This document shows, in pieces, positions 1-8,538 of a DNA stretch of 64,000 bases. A program made the position numbers and the translations under genes. Within the stretch, counting starts at the first letter, position 1; each line of letters starts with the position of its first letter. The notes beneath the pieces are model-generated. The model was not told where the DNA came from, did no database searches, and was given only the letters and a program-made list of their open reading frames with translations. This stretch comes from Candidatus Formimonas warabiya (GTDB taxonomy: Bacteria; Bacillota; Dehalobacteriia; Dehalobacteriales; Dehalobacteriaceae): contig NZ_CP017634.1 in the NCBI RefSeq assembly GCF_002777255.1, positions 5,654,903 through 5,718,902 on the forward strand, given 5' to 3'.

Positions 1-2
1 GC

Positions 3-413
3 GTCAATCGAACAAATCTAATGCCGGATGAAATTTTAACTAAAATCATTGTCCCGAACCCCCCGAAAAATACGTTCATGGCATTTGTGAAGCTAGGGCG
101 GAGAAAAGCCCTGGCTATCGCACGGCTGAACTTAGCTTTAACCCTAAAACTTGCCGATGACGGAAAAATCGAAAAGGCAGCCTTGGGTCTGGGAGCAGTA
201 GGGGTTACCGCTTACCGAGTGCCCCAGGTCGAGGAATTTTTGCAGGGGAAACTCCTAAATGATGATACGATTACAGCTGCTTGTCTTTTATTATCGGAAG
301 TGGTGGCGGCAAAGCTGGGGACAAGGCCGACTGCGCCATACAAAAAGACCATTGCCAAAGCAGCATTGTCACAAGCCCTTCAGAAGATAAAAGCAGATCT
401 GGGGGTGTTTTAA
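3..413 (+). CDS. Molybdenum hydroxylase FAD subunit, C-terminal part (NdhF/CoxM-like), cut by window edge
   Basis: Only the C-terminal 136 or so codons are present. The reading frame is open to the left edge (codons from base 3), so the ATG at base 21 is an internal methionine, not the start. The text PDEILTKIIVP followed by KLGRRKALAIARLNLAL is typical of the FAD-binding domain junction and the C-terminal domain of CoxM/XdhB-type flavoprotein subunits. In this family the subunit passes electrons from the Fe-S subunit to the external acceptor. The stop codon directly abuts the ATG of the 2Fe-2S gene, so this is the first of four tightly packed genes in the order F-S-L-M, the order known for nicotinate dehydrogenase. 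The substrate is not determined by this fragment. Confidence 0.85.
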   Translation, partial: VNRTNLMPDEILTKIIVPNPPKNTFMAFVKLGRRKALAIARLNLALTLKLADDGKIEKAALGLGAVGVTAYRVPQVEEFLQGKLLNDDTITAACLLLSEVVAAKLGTRPTAPYKKTIAKAALSQALQKIKADLGVF

Positions 414-881
414 ATGAAAAAAATCAGTTTTACAATTAATGGCAACCTTAAAGAAGTAGAGATTCCTCCTGAAATGCGCCTGTTGGATGTGATCCGTGAC
501 GTGCTGGGTCTAACCGGAACCAAAGAAGGATGCGGGGAAGGGGAATGTGGGGCTTGTACAGTTCTTATTGATGGCAAACCCATTGACTCCTGCTTAGTTT
601 TGGTAGGCCAGGTGCAGGGTAAGGCGATTACCACCATTGAAGGCATTAACAATGGTCGGGAACTACATCCTCTCCAAAGAGCTTTTATTGATCAAGGTGC
701 TATTCAATGCGGTTATTGTACACCGGGTATGATTTTATCGGCCAAGGCTCTCTTAGACAGTAACCCTAACCCTAGTGAAGAAGAAATCCGCCGCGGTATG
801 TCGGGTAACCTGTGCCGTTGCACAGGCTACAAAAAGATAGTGGAGGCTATTCAAGCTGTTTGCTCCGGAGGTGAAAAATAA
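414..881 (+). CDS. Molybdenum hydroxylase 2Fe-2S subunit (NdhS/CoxS-like)
   Basis: A 155-residue protein, the normal length for small subunits of the xanthine dehydrogenase/CO dehydrogenase family. The N-terminal plant-type ferredoxin fold has cysteines at 40, 45, 48 and 60 (GCGEGECGACT). The C-terminal helical domain has the second cluster motif CGYCTPGM near residue 100 and CRCTGY near 135. It carries electrons from the molybdenum site to FAD. The start follows the FAD-subunit stop without a gap. Its own stop overlaps the next ATG by one base (TAATG), which implies translational coupling and fixed stoichiometry. Confidence 0.93.
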   Translation: MKKISFTINGNLKEVEIPPEMRLLDVIRDVLGLTGTKEGCGEGECGACTVLIDGKPIDSCLVLVGQVQGKAITTIEGINNGRELHPLQRAFIDQGAIQCGYCTPGMILSAKALLDSNPNPSEEEIRRGMSGNLCRCTGYKKIVEAIQAVCSGGEK

Positions 882-2155
882 TGGATAACTTTGCTGTCGT
901 CGGTCAAGGTCTGGAAAAAAAAGATTCAGAAGCAAAAGCTGTCGGCAAAGCCTTATATACCGGAGACATGAAGTTTGAAGGCTTGCTGCATGGTAAAGCT
1001 CTGCGCAGTGCTTATCCCCATGCCAGGATCATCAGCATTGATACTGCTGCTGCTGAAGCGATGCCAGGTGTACATGCTGTATTAACAGCCAAAGACATCC
1101 CCGGGATCAACATATTCGGCTTGGCAATCCAGGATCAGCCGGTTTTAGCCCGGGATAGGGTAAGGATGATGGGGGATGCAGTAGCGCTTGTTGCCGCAGA
1201 CTCCAGTGATTTAGCGGCAGAAGCCTTATTGAAAATCAAGGTTGAATATGAGGAATTACCGGGTGTTTTCACCATTGAAGATGCTCTGAGAGAAGGAGCA
1301 CCAAAAGTCCATGAGAAGGGAAACCTTCTGCAGCATACTCAGGTGAGAAAAGGGAATGTAGAGGAGGGTTTTGCCAAGAGTGATCTCATTGTGGAAAATG
1401 TTTACGAGACCCAACGAGTTGAACATGCCTATATCGAACCGGAAACATCAGTGGCCTATCTGGGGTGTGATGGAATCTTAAATGTTTGGACCTCCACCCA
1501 GTATGTTTTCCGAGATAGACGCCAGATAGCTCCTGTGGTCAATATGCCGGTGAATAAAGTTAGAGTGATCCAAATGGTGACCGGTGGTGCTTTTGGTGGT
1601 AAAGACGACATTACCACTGAGATCCAGGCAGCATTGCTGGCGCTCAAAACAGGTCGACCTGTAAAAGTTGTCTGGTCAAGGCACGAATCCATAATCTGTT
1701 CCACGAAAAGACATCCTATGAAAATTTGGATTAAAACTGGAGCCACTAAAGACGGCATCTTAATGGCTGTGGAAGGCACAGTGCACAGTGATAAAGGAGC
1801 CTATTGCTCTATTGGACATTTTATCACCAAGAAAACCGGTTTGCACTTAGCCGGGCCCTACTTTGTACCTAATGTTGCCGTGGATACTTATGCGGTTTAT
1901 ACAAATAACACCATATGCGGACCCTTCCGTGGTTTTGGCATCTTGCAAGCATCTTTTGCCCATGAGTCTCAGATGGATATTCTGGCGGAAAAGCTGGGTA
2001 TCAGCCCCTTGGAAATCCGCATGAAAAATGCTTTGAAACCTGGATTAGCCAACGCAACCGGTCAATCATTTGAGCAGGGATTAGGTTTTTATGACACCCT
2101 TTTAAGAGCAAGAGATCATATGGAAGCCTATGATTTAGAAGGAGGTGTCAGGTAG
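881..2155 (+). CDS. Molybdopterin subunit, N-terminal half (NdhL-like large subunit)
   Basis: A 424-residue protein matching the first part of the usual molybdopterin-binding subunit of about 750 residues. Visible signatures are the a/b-hammerhead start (SEAKAVGKALYTGDM), GGAFGGKDD near residue 240 and GPFRGFG near 348, which bind the pyranopterin. The ORF ends at TAG 2153-2155 and the rest of the subunit continues in the same frame as a separate gene. In nicotinate dehydrogenase of Eubacterium barkeri the same subunit is naturally split into NdhL (about 425 residues) and NdhM (about 330), which fits these lengths and this gene order. I therefore read it as a real split, not a nonsense mutation. 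The hydroxylated substrate is unproven. Confidence 0.85.
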   Translation: MDNFAVVGQGLEKKDSEAKAVGKALYTGDMKFEGLLHGKALRSAYPHARIISIDTAAAEAMPGVHAVLTAKDIPGINIFGLAIQDQPVLARDRVRMMGDAVALVAADSSDLAAEALLKIKVEYEELPGVFTIEDALREGAPKVHEKGNLLQHTQVRKGNVEEGFAKSDLIVENVYETQRVEHAYIEPETSVAYLGCDGILNVWTSTQYVFRDRRQIAPVVNMPVNKVRVIQMVTGGAFGGKDDITTEIQAALLALKTGRPVKVVWSRHESIICSTKRHPMKIWIKTGATKDGILMAVEGTVHSDKGAYCSIGHFITKKTGLHLAGPYFVPNVAVDTYAVYTNNTICGPFRGFGILQASFAHESQMDILAEKLGISPLEIRMKNALKPGLANATGQSFEQGLGFYDTLLRARDHMEAYDLEGGVR

Positions 2156-3142
2156 GTGAAAAAAAGAGGTCGAGGGATAGGATGTTACCTTTATGGGGTG
2201 GGCTATGGTTTTAACCGACCGGACCATTCCGCAGCCTATGTGGAAGTGGCTGATGACGGGACGGTAACTGTCCTAAGCGGGGCGTGTGATCTGGGGCAAG
2301 GATCTGATACGGTACTCTGTCAGATTGCTGTGGAAGAACTGGGTATCTGCTACGAAGATGTCCGGATTATCAGCGCCGACACTGCGGTAACTCCAGATGC
2401 ACTGGCCAGTACAGCCAGCCGTCAAACCTATGTTTCCGGAAACGCTGTCAAAAGAGCAGCGGCAGACGTAAAACAGCATTTTGTTAAATTAGCCGCAGAA
2501 ATTTTTGCGTGTGAACCGGCGGACATTGTAATTAAAGTAGGCGTAGTTAGTTGTAAAACCGATGAAAGTAAAGTGCTCAAATTTTCCGAGCTTGCGCGGC
2601 AAATGCACCAGCGAGGAAAACAATTTATTGGATTTGCTTTTTATGATAATACCACTGCGGATGTTGACCCAGTAACAAATCAGGGCAATGCTTATTCTCA
2701 TTATATTTATGGTACCCAAGTGGCAGATGTGGAAGTAGATACGGAAACCGGCGAAGTTACAGTACTGAGGATCGGCGCTGCCCACGATTGCGGGAAAGCA
2801 ATAAATCCCAAGAATGTTGAGCAGCAGATTGAAGGTGGGGTAGTGCAAGGAATGGGTTATGCCGTCATGGAGGAAATAATCTTAAAAGAGGGAAAGACTC
2901 TTACCCCTTCCTTTACCAAATACCTGATACCCACGTCCCAGGATGCGCCTGAAATAGTAACTTATATTGTGGAGGAACCGGATCCTAGAGGGCCATTTGG
3001 TGCCAAGGGGCTTGGCGAAGGACCCATTATTCCTACTGCACCTGCCATTGTAAATGCCGTGTATGATGCAGTCGGTATAAGAATAACAAGTCTACCCATA
3101 ACACCGGAGAAAGTTCTATATGAATTGACAAAACTTAAATAG
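2156..3142 (+). CDS. Molybdopterin subunit, C-terminal half (NdhM-like medium subunit)
   Basis: A 328-residue protein starting with GTG directly after the previous TAG. A strong ribosome binding site (AAGGAGGTG, 2140-2148) lies 7 bases upstream, inside the end of the preceding gene, so independent but coupled initiation is well supported. It begins at the RGRGIGCYLYGVGYG block and includes DLGQGSDTVLCQIAVEEL, the cofactor-binding region. Near the C-terminus, GAKGLGEGP holds the glutamate that acts as catalytic base in molybdenum hydroxylases. Together with the upstream gene it rebuilds a normal subunit of about 752 residues. No maturation gene (XdhC/MocA type) is visible downstream. Confidence 0.85.
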   Translation: MKKRGRGIGCYLYGVGYGFNRPDHSAAYVEVADDGTVTVLSGACDLGQGSDTVLCQIAVEELGICYEDVRIISADTAVTPDALASTASRQTYVSGNAVKRAAADVKQHFVKLAAEIFACEPADIVIKVGVVSCKTDESKVLKFSELARQMHQRGKQFIGFAFYDNTTADVDPVTNQGNAYSHYIYGTQVADVEVDTETGEVTVLRIGAAHDCGKAINPKNVEQQIEGGVVQGMGYAVMEEIILKEGKTLTPSFTKYLIPTSQDAPEIVTYIVEEPDPRGPFGAKGLGEGPIIPTAPAIVNAVYDAVGIRITSLPITPEKVLYELTKLK

Positions 3143-3165
3143 GCTAGTGTTCGAATGTAAATAGG

Positions 3166-3381
3166 TTGCTGAAACAACTTGATATTCATAATAAAGAATT
3201 AAATGAAAATACCATTTCTAAAGCTGCACAATTAGCAATGATGAGTACAAGGCCAATTAGTGATCTCCGTGCTAGTGGAGATTATAGAAAGCATTTGGTA
3301 CAGGTGTTGGTGAAAAGAGCACTTAGTTTAGGAGTAAGCGAGGTGAAAAAGTGGTTGGTCGTGGTTGTTATTAACAATTAG
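3166..3381 (+). pseudogene. Remnant of a second Mo-hydroxylase FAD subunit (C-terminal tail)
   Basis: The stretch reads SKAAQLAMMSTRPISDLRAS, then DYRKHLVQVLVKRALSLG, which matches the extreme C-terminus of CoxM/XdhB flavoprotein subunits (RPIxDxRASxxYR). No N-terminal FAD domain precedes it. The sequence is more AT-rich than the intact operon upstream and is not a copy of it. It runs into the Fe-S subunit remnant that follows. I read it as the decayed tail of a lost enzyme of the same family. Confidence 0.6.
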
Positions 3382-3670
3382 ACTTGATGGAAAAGAAGTG
3401 ACTACGATTGAAGGACTACGAAACGACCAAAAAATAAATGAAATACAAAAGGCTTTTGTTGATGTAGGTGCTATACAATGCGGTTACTGTACACCAGGTA
3501 TGATTATGTCGGCAAAAGAATTACTTGACAAAAATCCTGTACCTTCTCTACAAGAAGCTAAAGAAAGCATAACAGGGAATCTTTGCAGGTGTACAGGATA
3601 TGAGAAAATTGTTGAAGCAATTCTTTTGGCAAGTAAAATATTGATTCAGAATCAAAAAGAGATATCATGA
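3365..3670 (+). pseudogene. Remnant of a second Mo-hydroxylase 2Fe-2S subunit (first cluster lost)
   Basis: The reading frame keeps TTIEGLRN, AIQCGYCTPGMIMSAKELL and GNLCRCTGYEKIVEAI, the complete C-terminal cluster domain. It lacks the N-terminal ferredoxin fold with its CGEGECGAC motif. What precedes IRLDGKEV is out-of-frame sequence joined to the flavoprotein tail. About 50 residues seem deleted, so the protein could not carry two clusters. It is similar to, but clearly diverged from, the intact subunit at 414-881, so it is a separate lineage rather than a recent duplicate. A truncated product might still be made, but I see no use for it. Confidence 0.65.
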
Positions 3671-3707
3671 TTTAACACTGATTAATTATCGTGAATGGGG
3701 GTGCCTT

Positions 3708-5603
3708 ATGAAAGAGTTTCTGTCCAGGGTAAAAGAACATGTGCCTATTAGATTGATAAAATATACTGCGGTTCTATTGTCATTGTTTCAATTGTATACA
3801 GCGGCATTTGGAATATTTCGTTCACCAATGGCACATCGTGCAGGACACTTAGGGTTTGTTCTTGTTATATACTACCTTATGGAAAGCCTTGAAGCAAAGT
3901 CTCAAATAACAAAAGCTATTAATTGGTTATTCAGTATTCTATCAGCTATTACGGCAATTTATTTAATTGTTTGCGATAAACGTCTAATTGAAATCATATC
4001 ATTAGGCGAGCCTACTTTATTAGATAATATAATAACTGTCTTAATTATTATATTAGTGTTAGAAGCAATACGACGTACCCAATTCGCGATATTTATTTGT
4101 TGTGTGCTAGGGCTTCTGTATATGCCTTTTGGCATGTATTTCCCAGGCATCCTTAAACATGCCGGTATCAGTTGGGGACGTACAATATACTTTATTGGAG
4201 CATCTGGTGAAGGCATATACGGTGATATGCTTAATGTTTCTTCCTCCTTTTTGTTTGGTTTCATTTTACTAGGGGCTTTTTTGGTTAAAACCGGAATAAC
4301 GCGGTTTTTCATTGAAGCAGCGTCAATTTTGTTTGGTAGGTTCACCGGAGGAACAGCAAAAATGGCCTTGTTTTCAAGTGGACTTGTTGGAACCGTAATG
4401 GGTAGCGGATTAGCTAATGTGGCCACAACGGGGGTTTTTACGATTCCGATGATGAAAAAATCAGGGCTTCCTGCAACTTTGGCTGGCGCTGTTGAAACAG
4501 TGGCAGCCGATGGAGGACAAATACTTCCACCTGTAATGGGGACCGCTGCTTTTCTTATGGCAGAATTTACTGGGATACCATATTCAACTATTGCTTTAAG
4601 TGCAGTTGTTCCTGCAGTGCTTTACTATGGTGGGGCCTTTTTCGCAATCCATTTGTTTTGCAAAAAAAATAAGATTTCCGGATTGAAGAAGGAAGAAATT
4701 CCGTCAAAAATAGATGTGCTAAAAAAAATATATTACCTATTGCCACTAGTAGCCCTTATGTTTGCAATTTTTTACTTCAGAGTTTCACCTACTCGAGCTG
4801 CTTTAGTGGGTATTGCAGCATCAATAGCCGTTACATTTTTCCGGATTAAGACAAGATTGACTCTTAGAGGGTTTTTAGATTCATTAGAATTAGGAGCAAA
4901 AAATGCGATTGAAATTGTGATTCTTTGTGCAGGCATTGGAATTTTTGTAGGGTCCTTAACTACTACGGGTTTGGCTATGCGGTTTTCTGAAATTATGATG
5001 GCTCTGAGTGGCGGAAACCACCTAATTATGTTAATAGTAGCGATGATCACATCAATTGCCCTTGGGACGGGATTACCAACCCCCGCAGCTTATATTGTTT
5101 CCGCTGCATTTATTGCACCATCATTAGTAAATGCCGGAATGTCATTATTAGCCGTACATCTTTTCCTGGTTCATTTTGCGATTAAGGCCAGCATATCACC
5201 GCCGGTAGCAGTTTCAGCTGTCGTAGCAGCGGGTATTGCAGAAACAACTGATTGGAACAAGACATGTTGGGACGCAATCAAACTGTGTGCTTCTTCTTTC
5301 TTTATTCCTTTTATGTTTGTTTTTGGAGAAGGATTATTGCTAGTAGGAAGTTGGAATGTAGTATTAATGGCAGTTATCACTGCCTCCATTGGTGTATTTT
5401 GTATCGCAGTTTCAGTTGAGGGATATTTATTTAATGACATAAATATGGTAGGTAGGGTAATTCTATTTGCGGCAGGGTTGTTATTGTCATATCAAGGAAT
5501 GATTTCTGACTTATTGGGAATAGCTTTTGCGGGTTTGGTTATGGCAATTAATTTTGCACAGTTTTTAAAAACCAAGAACGTTGCTTTAAAGGTTAATAGT
5601 TAG
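3708..5603 (+). CDS. TRAP transporter permease, fused small and large membrane subunits (TAXI type)
   Basis: A 631-residue integral membrane protein. The N-terminal 130 residues form about four helices (DctQ-like). The remainder is the DctM-like segment with SSFLFGFILLGAFLVKTG, GTAKMALFSSGLVGTVMGSG, EAVAADGGQ-like (ETVAADGGQILPPVMG) and LGTGLPTPAAYIVSA, all hallmark blocks of the 4TM/12TM fused permease family. It works with a TAXI-family extracytoplasmic binding protein, which is the next gene (74-base gap). Such systems import organic acids or amino acids using the ion gradient. Start is the ATG after GGGGGTG. Its position beside a nicotinate-dehydrogenase-like enzyme makes uptake of that enzyme's substrate a reasonable guess only. 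Confidence 0.92.
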   Translation: MKEFLSRVKEHVPIRLIKYTAVLLSLFQLYTAAFGIFRSPMAHRAGHLGFVLVIYYLMESLEAKSQITKAINWLFSILSAITAIYLIVCDKRLIEIISLGEPTLLDNIITVLIIILVLEAIRRTQFAIFICCVLGLLYMPFGMYFPGILKHAGISWGRTIYFIGASGEGIYGDMLNVSSSFLFGFILLGAFLVKTGITRFFIEAASILFGRFTGGTAKMALFSSGLVGTVMGSGLANVATTGVFTIPMMKKSGLPATLAGAVETVAADGGQILPPVMGTAAFLMAEFTGIPYSTIALSAVVPAVLYYGGAFFAIHLFCKKNKISGLKKEEIPSKIDVLKKIYYLLPLVALMFAIFYFRVSPTRAALVGIAASIAVTFFRIKTRLTLRGFLDSLELGAKNAIEIVILCAGIGIFVGSLTTTGLAMRFSEIMMALSGGNHLIMLIVAMITSIALGTGLPTPAAYIVSAAFIAPSLVNAGMSLLAVHLFLVHFAIKASISPPVAVSAVVAAGIAETTDWNKTCWDAIKLCASSFFIPFMFVFGEGLLLVGSWNVVLMAVITASIGVFCIAVSVEGYLFNDINMVGRVILFAAGLLLSYQGMISDLLGIAFAGLVMAINFAQFLKTKNVALKVNS

Positions 5604-5677
5604 TATTGGCTGTAAGAATTTTAGGTGGGGGGCTAATTTTAGTTGTTAGTTAATAATTATGAAAAGGGAGGTTTAAA

Positions 5678-6721
5678 ATGGTTAGCTTAACCAAAAGAGT
5701 GAGTATTGTGGCGGTGATTGTTCTGTCTATGGTGTTAATAGTCGCTTGTTCCCAAAAAACAACCCCCCAGAACAATAACCAGACTTCAACTCAAAGTACA
5801 AACCAGACTGAAAGTACAAACAAAAACCAACCGGAACAATGGTCTTTGGCAACTGCATCATCGGGTTCTAACCCTTACGTTTTAGGGGGCATGTTTTCAG
5901 AAGTAATTAATAAACATCAAACTGCAGTAAAAGTCTCGCCACAAGTTTCTCCTGGATGGGTAAAGAATGTACCGCTGGTCGATTCCGGTGAAATGCAGCT
6001 TGGTCAAATAACTTTAGGCGACCTAAATGATGCTTTTGTTGGGAAAGGAATTTTCGACAAGCAGTATCAAAACCTAAGGGGTCTTTTAATTTATGGTTTT
6101 GAACCCTTAGCGATTGTTACACTGGACAATAGTATAAAAAATGTAACTGATTTGAAAGGCAAAAAGGTTCATATTGGTAGTCCTGGAAGTGCAACAGCAG
6201 CTGCAGCTCAATTTGTTATCAAAGCTTATGAAATGAGTGATAAAGATTTTGAAGTTCTTCAATATACTACCCAACAAGCAGTGGATGCTTTGAAAGATGG
6301 CCAAGTAGATGCTGCCTTTGTATTTGGGGTGCCGCCAGTTTCTTTATTGCAAGAACTTGCTTATAGCAAACAGATGTATTTAATATCCCTTGACGATGAG
6401 CATATCAAAGCAATAAATGAACTGTCGGGTGGTGCCCTTGGGTCGAACGTAATAAAAGCTGGTAGTTATAAAGGTGTTGATGCTGATGTTAAGACAATTG
6501 ATTTTCGGTCCTGTATAATGGCAAACAAAGACGTCAGTGAAGAAGGAGTTTATGCATTTGTCAAGGCGGTTTGGGAAAACCTTGACGAACTTGATGGTAT
6601 GCATCATGGTATTAAAGGTGGAGAATATGGAATGAGTCTTGAAAAGGCAATTGATGGAATTACAACCCCGTTACATCCTGGCGCTGAGAAGTATTATAAA
6701 GAAGTAGGCGTAATTAAGTAA
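5678..6721 (+). CDS. TAXI-family TRAP transporter substrate-binding lipoprotein
   Basis: A 347-residue protein. The signal sequence ends in the lipobox LIVACS (cleavage before Cys25), so it is anchored to the outer face of the membrane. A Gln/Thr/Asn-rich linker follows. The mature domain starts WSLATASSGSNPYVLGG, the nucleotide-like binding-fold entry typical of TAXI proteins. It also has DLKGKKVHIGSPGSATA and DALKDGQVDAAFVFG. It captures solute for the fused permease directly upstream. The ligand cannot be told from sequence. Ribosome binding site GGGAGG lies 8 bases before ATG. Confidence 0.92.
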   Translation: MVSLTKRVSIVAVIVLSMVLIVACSQKTTPQNNNQTSTQSTNQTESTNKNQPEQWSLATASSGSNPYVLGGMFSEVINKHQTAVKVSPQVSPGWVKNVPLVDSGEMQLGQITLGDLNDAFVGKGIFDKQYQNLRGLLIYGFEPLAIVTLDNSIKNVTDLKGKKVHIGSPGSATAAAAQFVIKAYEMSDKDFEVLQYTTQQAVDALKDGQVDAAFVFGVPPVSLLQELAYSKQMYLISLDDEHIKAINELSGGALGSNVIKAGSYKGVDADVKTIDFRSCIMANKDVSEEGVYAFVKAVWENLDELDGMHHGIKGGEYGMSLEKAIDGITTPLHPGAEKYYKEVGVIK

Positions 6722-6842
6722 GACTATTGTTAAGTTCTAGCCCCCTCACCTCTTGCCGCTTAAAATAGTGAATTAATTGAAGGATAATTATATTCTAATA
6801 AAATCGGTAGATAAAGAAAATATCTAAAACTTACATTGGGAG

Positions 6843-6926
6843 ATGGTAAATTTGTATAAAAATTTAAGAAATTACATAGAAGTATTGCAACAGAATGGAC
6901 TGCTAAAAGTAATTAGCACTACATAA
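6843..6926 (+). pseudogene. Possible UbiD-family decarboxylase N-terminal remnant
   Basis: A 27-codon frame reads YKNLRNYIEVLQQNGLLKVI, close to the conserved N-terminus of UbiD-type (de)carboxylases (DLRxxIxxLExxGeLxrI). It stops at TAA 6924-6926, before any catalytic residue. The rest of the gene is absent. UbiD enzymes often sit beside aromatic-acid hydroxylases, which would suit the upstream operon, but the match is short. Confidence 0.4.
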
Positions 6927-6932
6927 TATGAA

Positions 6933-7124
6933 ATGGATGTAAATCAAAATCTATATAGCACGGATATAATATATAGACCGCCATTGGAAGAAAGCAGTCT
7001 TCTTCTGGAAGTTGCGATTGGCTGTACATATTCCGAATGCACTTTTTGTCAAGAACAGTCGCAACATCGTTTCAGACAATTATCGAGAACAGATATTCAA
7101 AAAAAGCTTATCATATTGGCTTAG
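6933..7124 (+). pseudogene. Radical SAM protein N-terminal remnant
   Basis: A 63-codon ORF with IIYRPPLEESSLLLEVAIG followed by GCTYSECTFC, the CxxxCxxC cluster motif and its typical YRPPxExxSLLLxVxxGC lead-in from a widespread radical SAM family. The full proteins run to about 300 residues or more, so this stops shortly after the cluster motif. No further radical SAM domain is found downstream. The glycine-reductase-type gene begins 70 bases later. Broken gene, probably left by the rearrangement that also truncated the preceding remnant. Confidence 0.65.
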
Positions 7125-7194
7125 GCGTGAGTCAAGCAGCCTGAGATCTAGGGATAATCCGACTACATTAAAAAAGTAAAGGAGTGCAAGGACT

Positions 7195-8508
7195 ATGAAG
7201 CCTACGAAGAAACTAAGAATAGGCAATTTTCATGTAAAGGACATTGTGTTTGGCGCAGAGACCTCATTCAAAAATGGCGTACTCACTGTTAACAGGGAAG
7301 AGGCCATTGCATATTTGGATCCGGACAAGGAACTAAAGAACATACAATTGCATATTGTTCACCCGGGTGACAAGACTCGTATCCTGCCATGCAAAATCCC
7401 TGTAGAGCCGCGCTTCCGTCCGGATGGGCGCGCAACCTTCCCCGGCTTGACCGGAAATTTAGCAAATTGCGGCGACGGCGATCTTTACGCCATGAAGGGC
7501 ATAAGCGTTATTAGCTGCGGTAAGTATGCGAACTCTGGAGACGGAATGCTTGATATGTCAGGTCCGGGCGCTCAACACAGTATTTTTGCGAAAATGGTAA
7601 ATCTGGTAGTATATGCGGAATTAATTAACCCCGTAAAGACAGATCAGAATTACAGGTATGAGAAACCTCTGAAATTGGCAACCCATCTACTGGCGGATTA
7701 TGTAGCGAAAACCTTGGAAGGCCAAGAGCCGGACGATTGGGAAATCTACGAACTGGAACCGGGCGCTGTGGAAGCGGAGAAGAAGGGCCTGCCTAGAGTG
7801 GCATGCTTTGTAATGATGAACAACCATGTTGGTCGGGAGAATTACTGTCACGAAAGGATATTTGACGTAGACAGTGATAATTTTATGCCGGTGGTGCTGC
7901 ACCCAAATTGCGCGTTTGACGGGGCGGTTGCCGGGTTTCAGGGCATGTGTGGCGACTGCGTCAACACTTATAGTATCCAAAACCTGCCGGTGCTTAAGCG
8001 CCTGTATGCAGAGCATGGCAAGACCATCAATTTAGCGGGTGTGATTTTTGCTCCTACTGATGGGGATAATAGGATCAAATTTGCTACCAGGCTTGCCGCC
8101 GGCGAACTGGCCTCCATGTTAAATCTGGATGGCGCGATTGTTGCAACGTGCTACGGCGGAGCCAACTGGGACATTGACTTCTTCTATGTGTTGGCCGAAT
8201 TAGAGGACCGTGGCATTAAAACGGTTGGCCTTACGGGAGAGCATAATGGCAAGACATTTATGGACCCTAAGGGCGATGCCATCGTTACCGGCGGAAACTC
8301 GGGTACAATTTTTGAATTTCCTCCTATGGACAATATCATCGGGGATATCAATTCTGTGGGGCGGGATTTCTATTTCGGCGCCTGGTCGGTTCATGCGATA
8401 TACGGCCCCAGCCTGCGCCCGGACGGTTCCATCATCTGCAATGGCTGCATGATTGCTGACAGCACCAACAACAATGGATTCACGACCAAGACAGCAAAAG
8501 ATTTCTAA
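7195..8508 (+). CDS. Glycine/sarcosine/betaine reductase component B, pyruvoyl-forming proprotein (GrdE/G/I family)
   Basis: A 437-residue protein, the usual GrdE length. It starts LRIGNFHVKDIVFGAET and carries GMLDMSGPGAQHSIFAKMVN. Asn238-Cys239 in HPNCAFDGA lies where GrdE-type proproteins are cleaved to leave a pyruvoyl group on the new N-terminus (Cys242 in the characterised enzyme). That carbonyl forms a Schiff base with the amine substrate or otherwise positions it. It forms component B with the selenoprotein encoded 30 bases downstream. Whether the substrate is glycine, sarcosine or betaine is not decided here. Ribosome binding site AAAGGAG precedes ATG. Confidence 0.92.
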   Translation: MKPTKKLRIGNFHVKDIVFGAETSFKNGVLTVNREEAIAYLDPDKELKNIQLHIVHPGDKTRILPCKIPVEPRFRPDGRATFPGLTGNLANCGDGDLYAMKGISVISCGKYANSGDGMLDMSGPGAQHSIFAKMVNLVVYAELINPVKTDQNYRYEKPLKLATHLLADYVAKTLEGQEPDDWEIYELEPGAVEAEKKGLPRVACFVMMNNHVGRENYCHERIFDVDSDNFMPVVLHPNCAFDGAVAGFQGMCGDCVNTYSIQNLPVLKRLYAEHGKTINLAGVIFAPTDGDNRIKFATRLAAGELASMLNLDGAIVATCYGGANWDIDFFYVLAELEDRGIKTVGLTGEHNGKTFMDPKGDAIVTGGNSGTIFEFPPMDNIIGDINSVGRDFYFGAWSVHAIYGPSLRPDGSIICNGCMIADSTNNNGFTTKTAKDF

Positions 8509-8538
8509 TTTGAATATAAATCAAAGGAGGATAGTTAC

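Noticed and set aside
2153-2155. In-frame TAG in the molybdopterin subunit as a pyrrolysine codon or nonsense mutation.
   Set aside because: A strong ribosome binding site and GTG start immediately surround it, and nicotinate dehydrogenase has the same subunit split at the same size. Two separate proteins explain it better.
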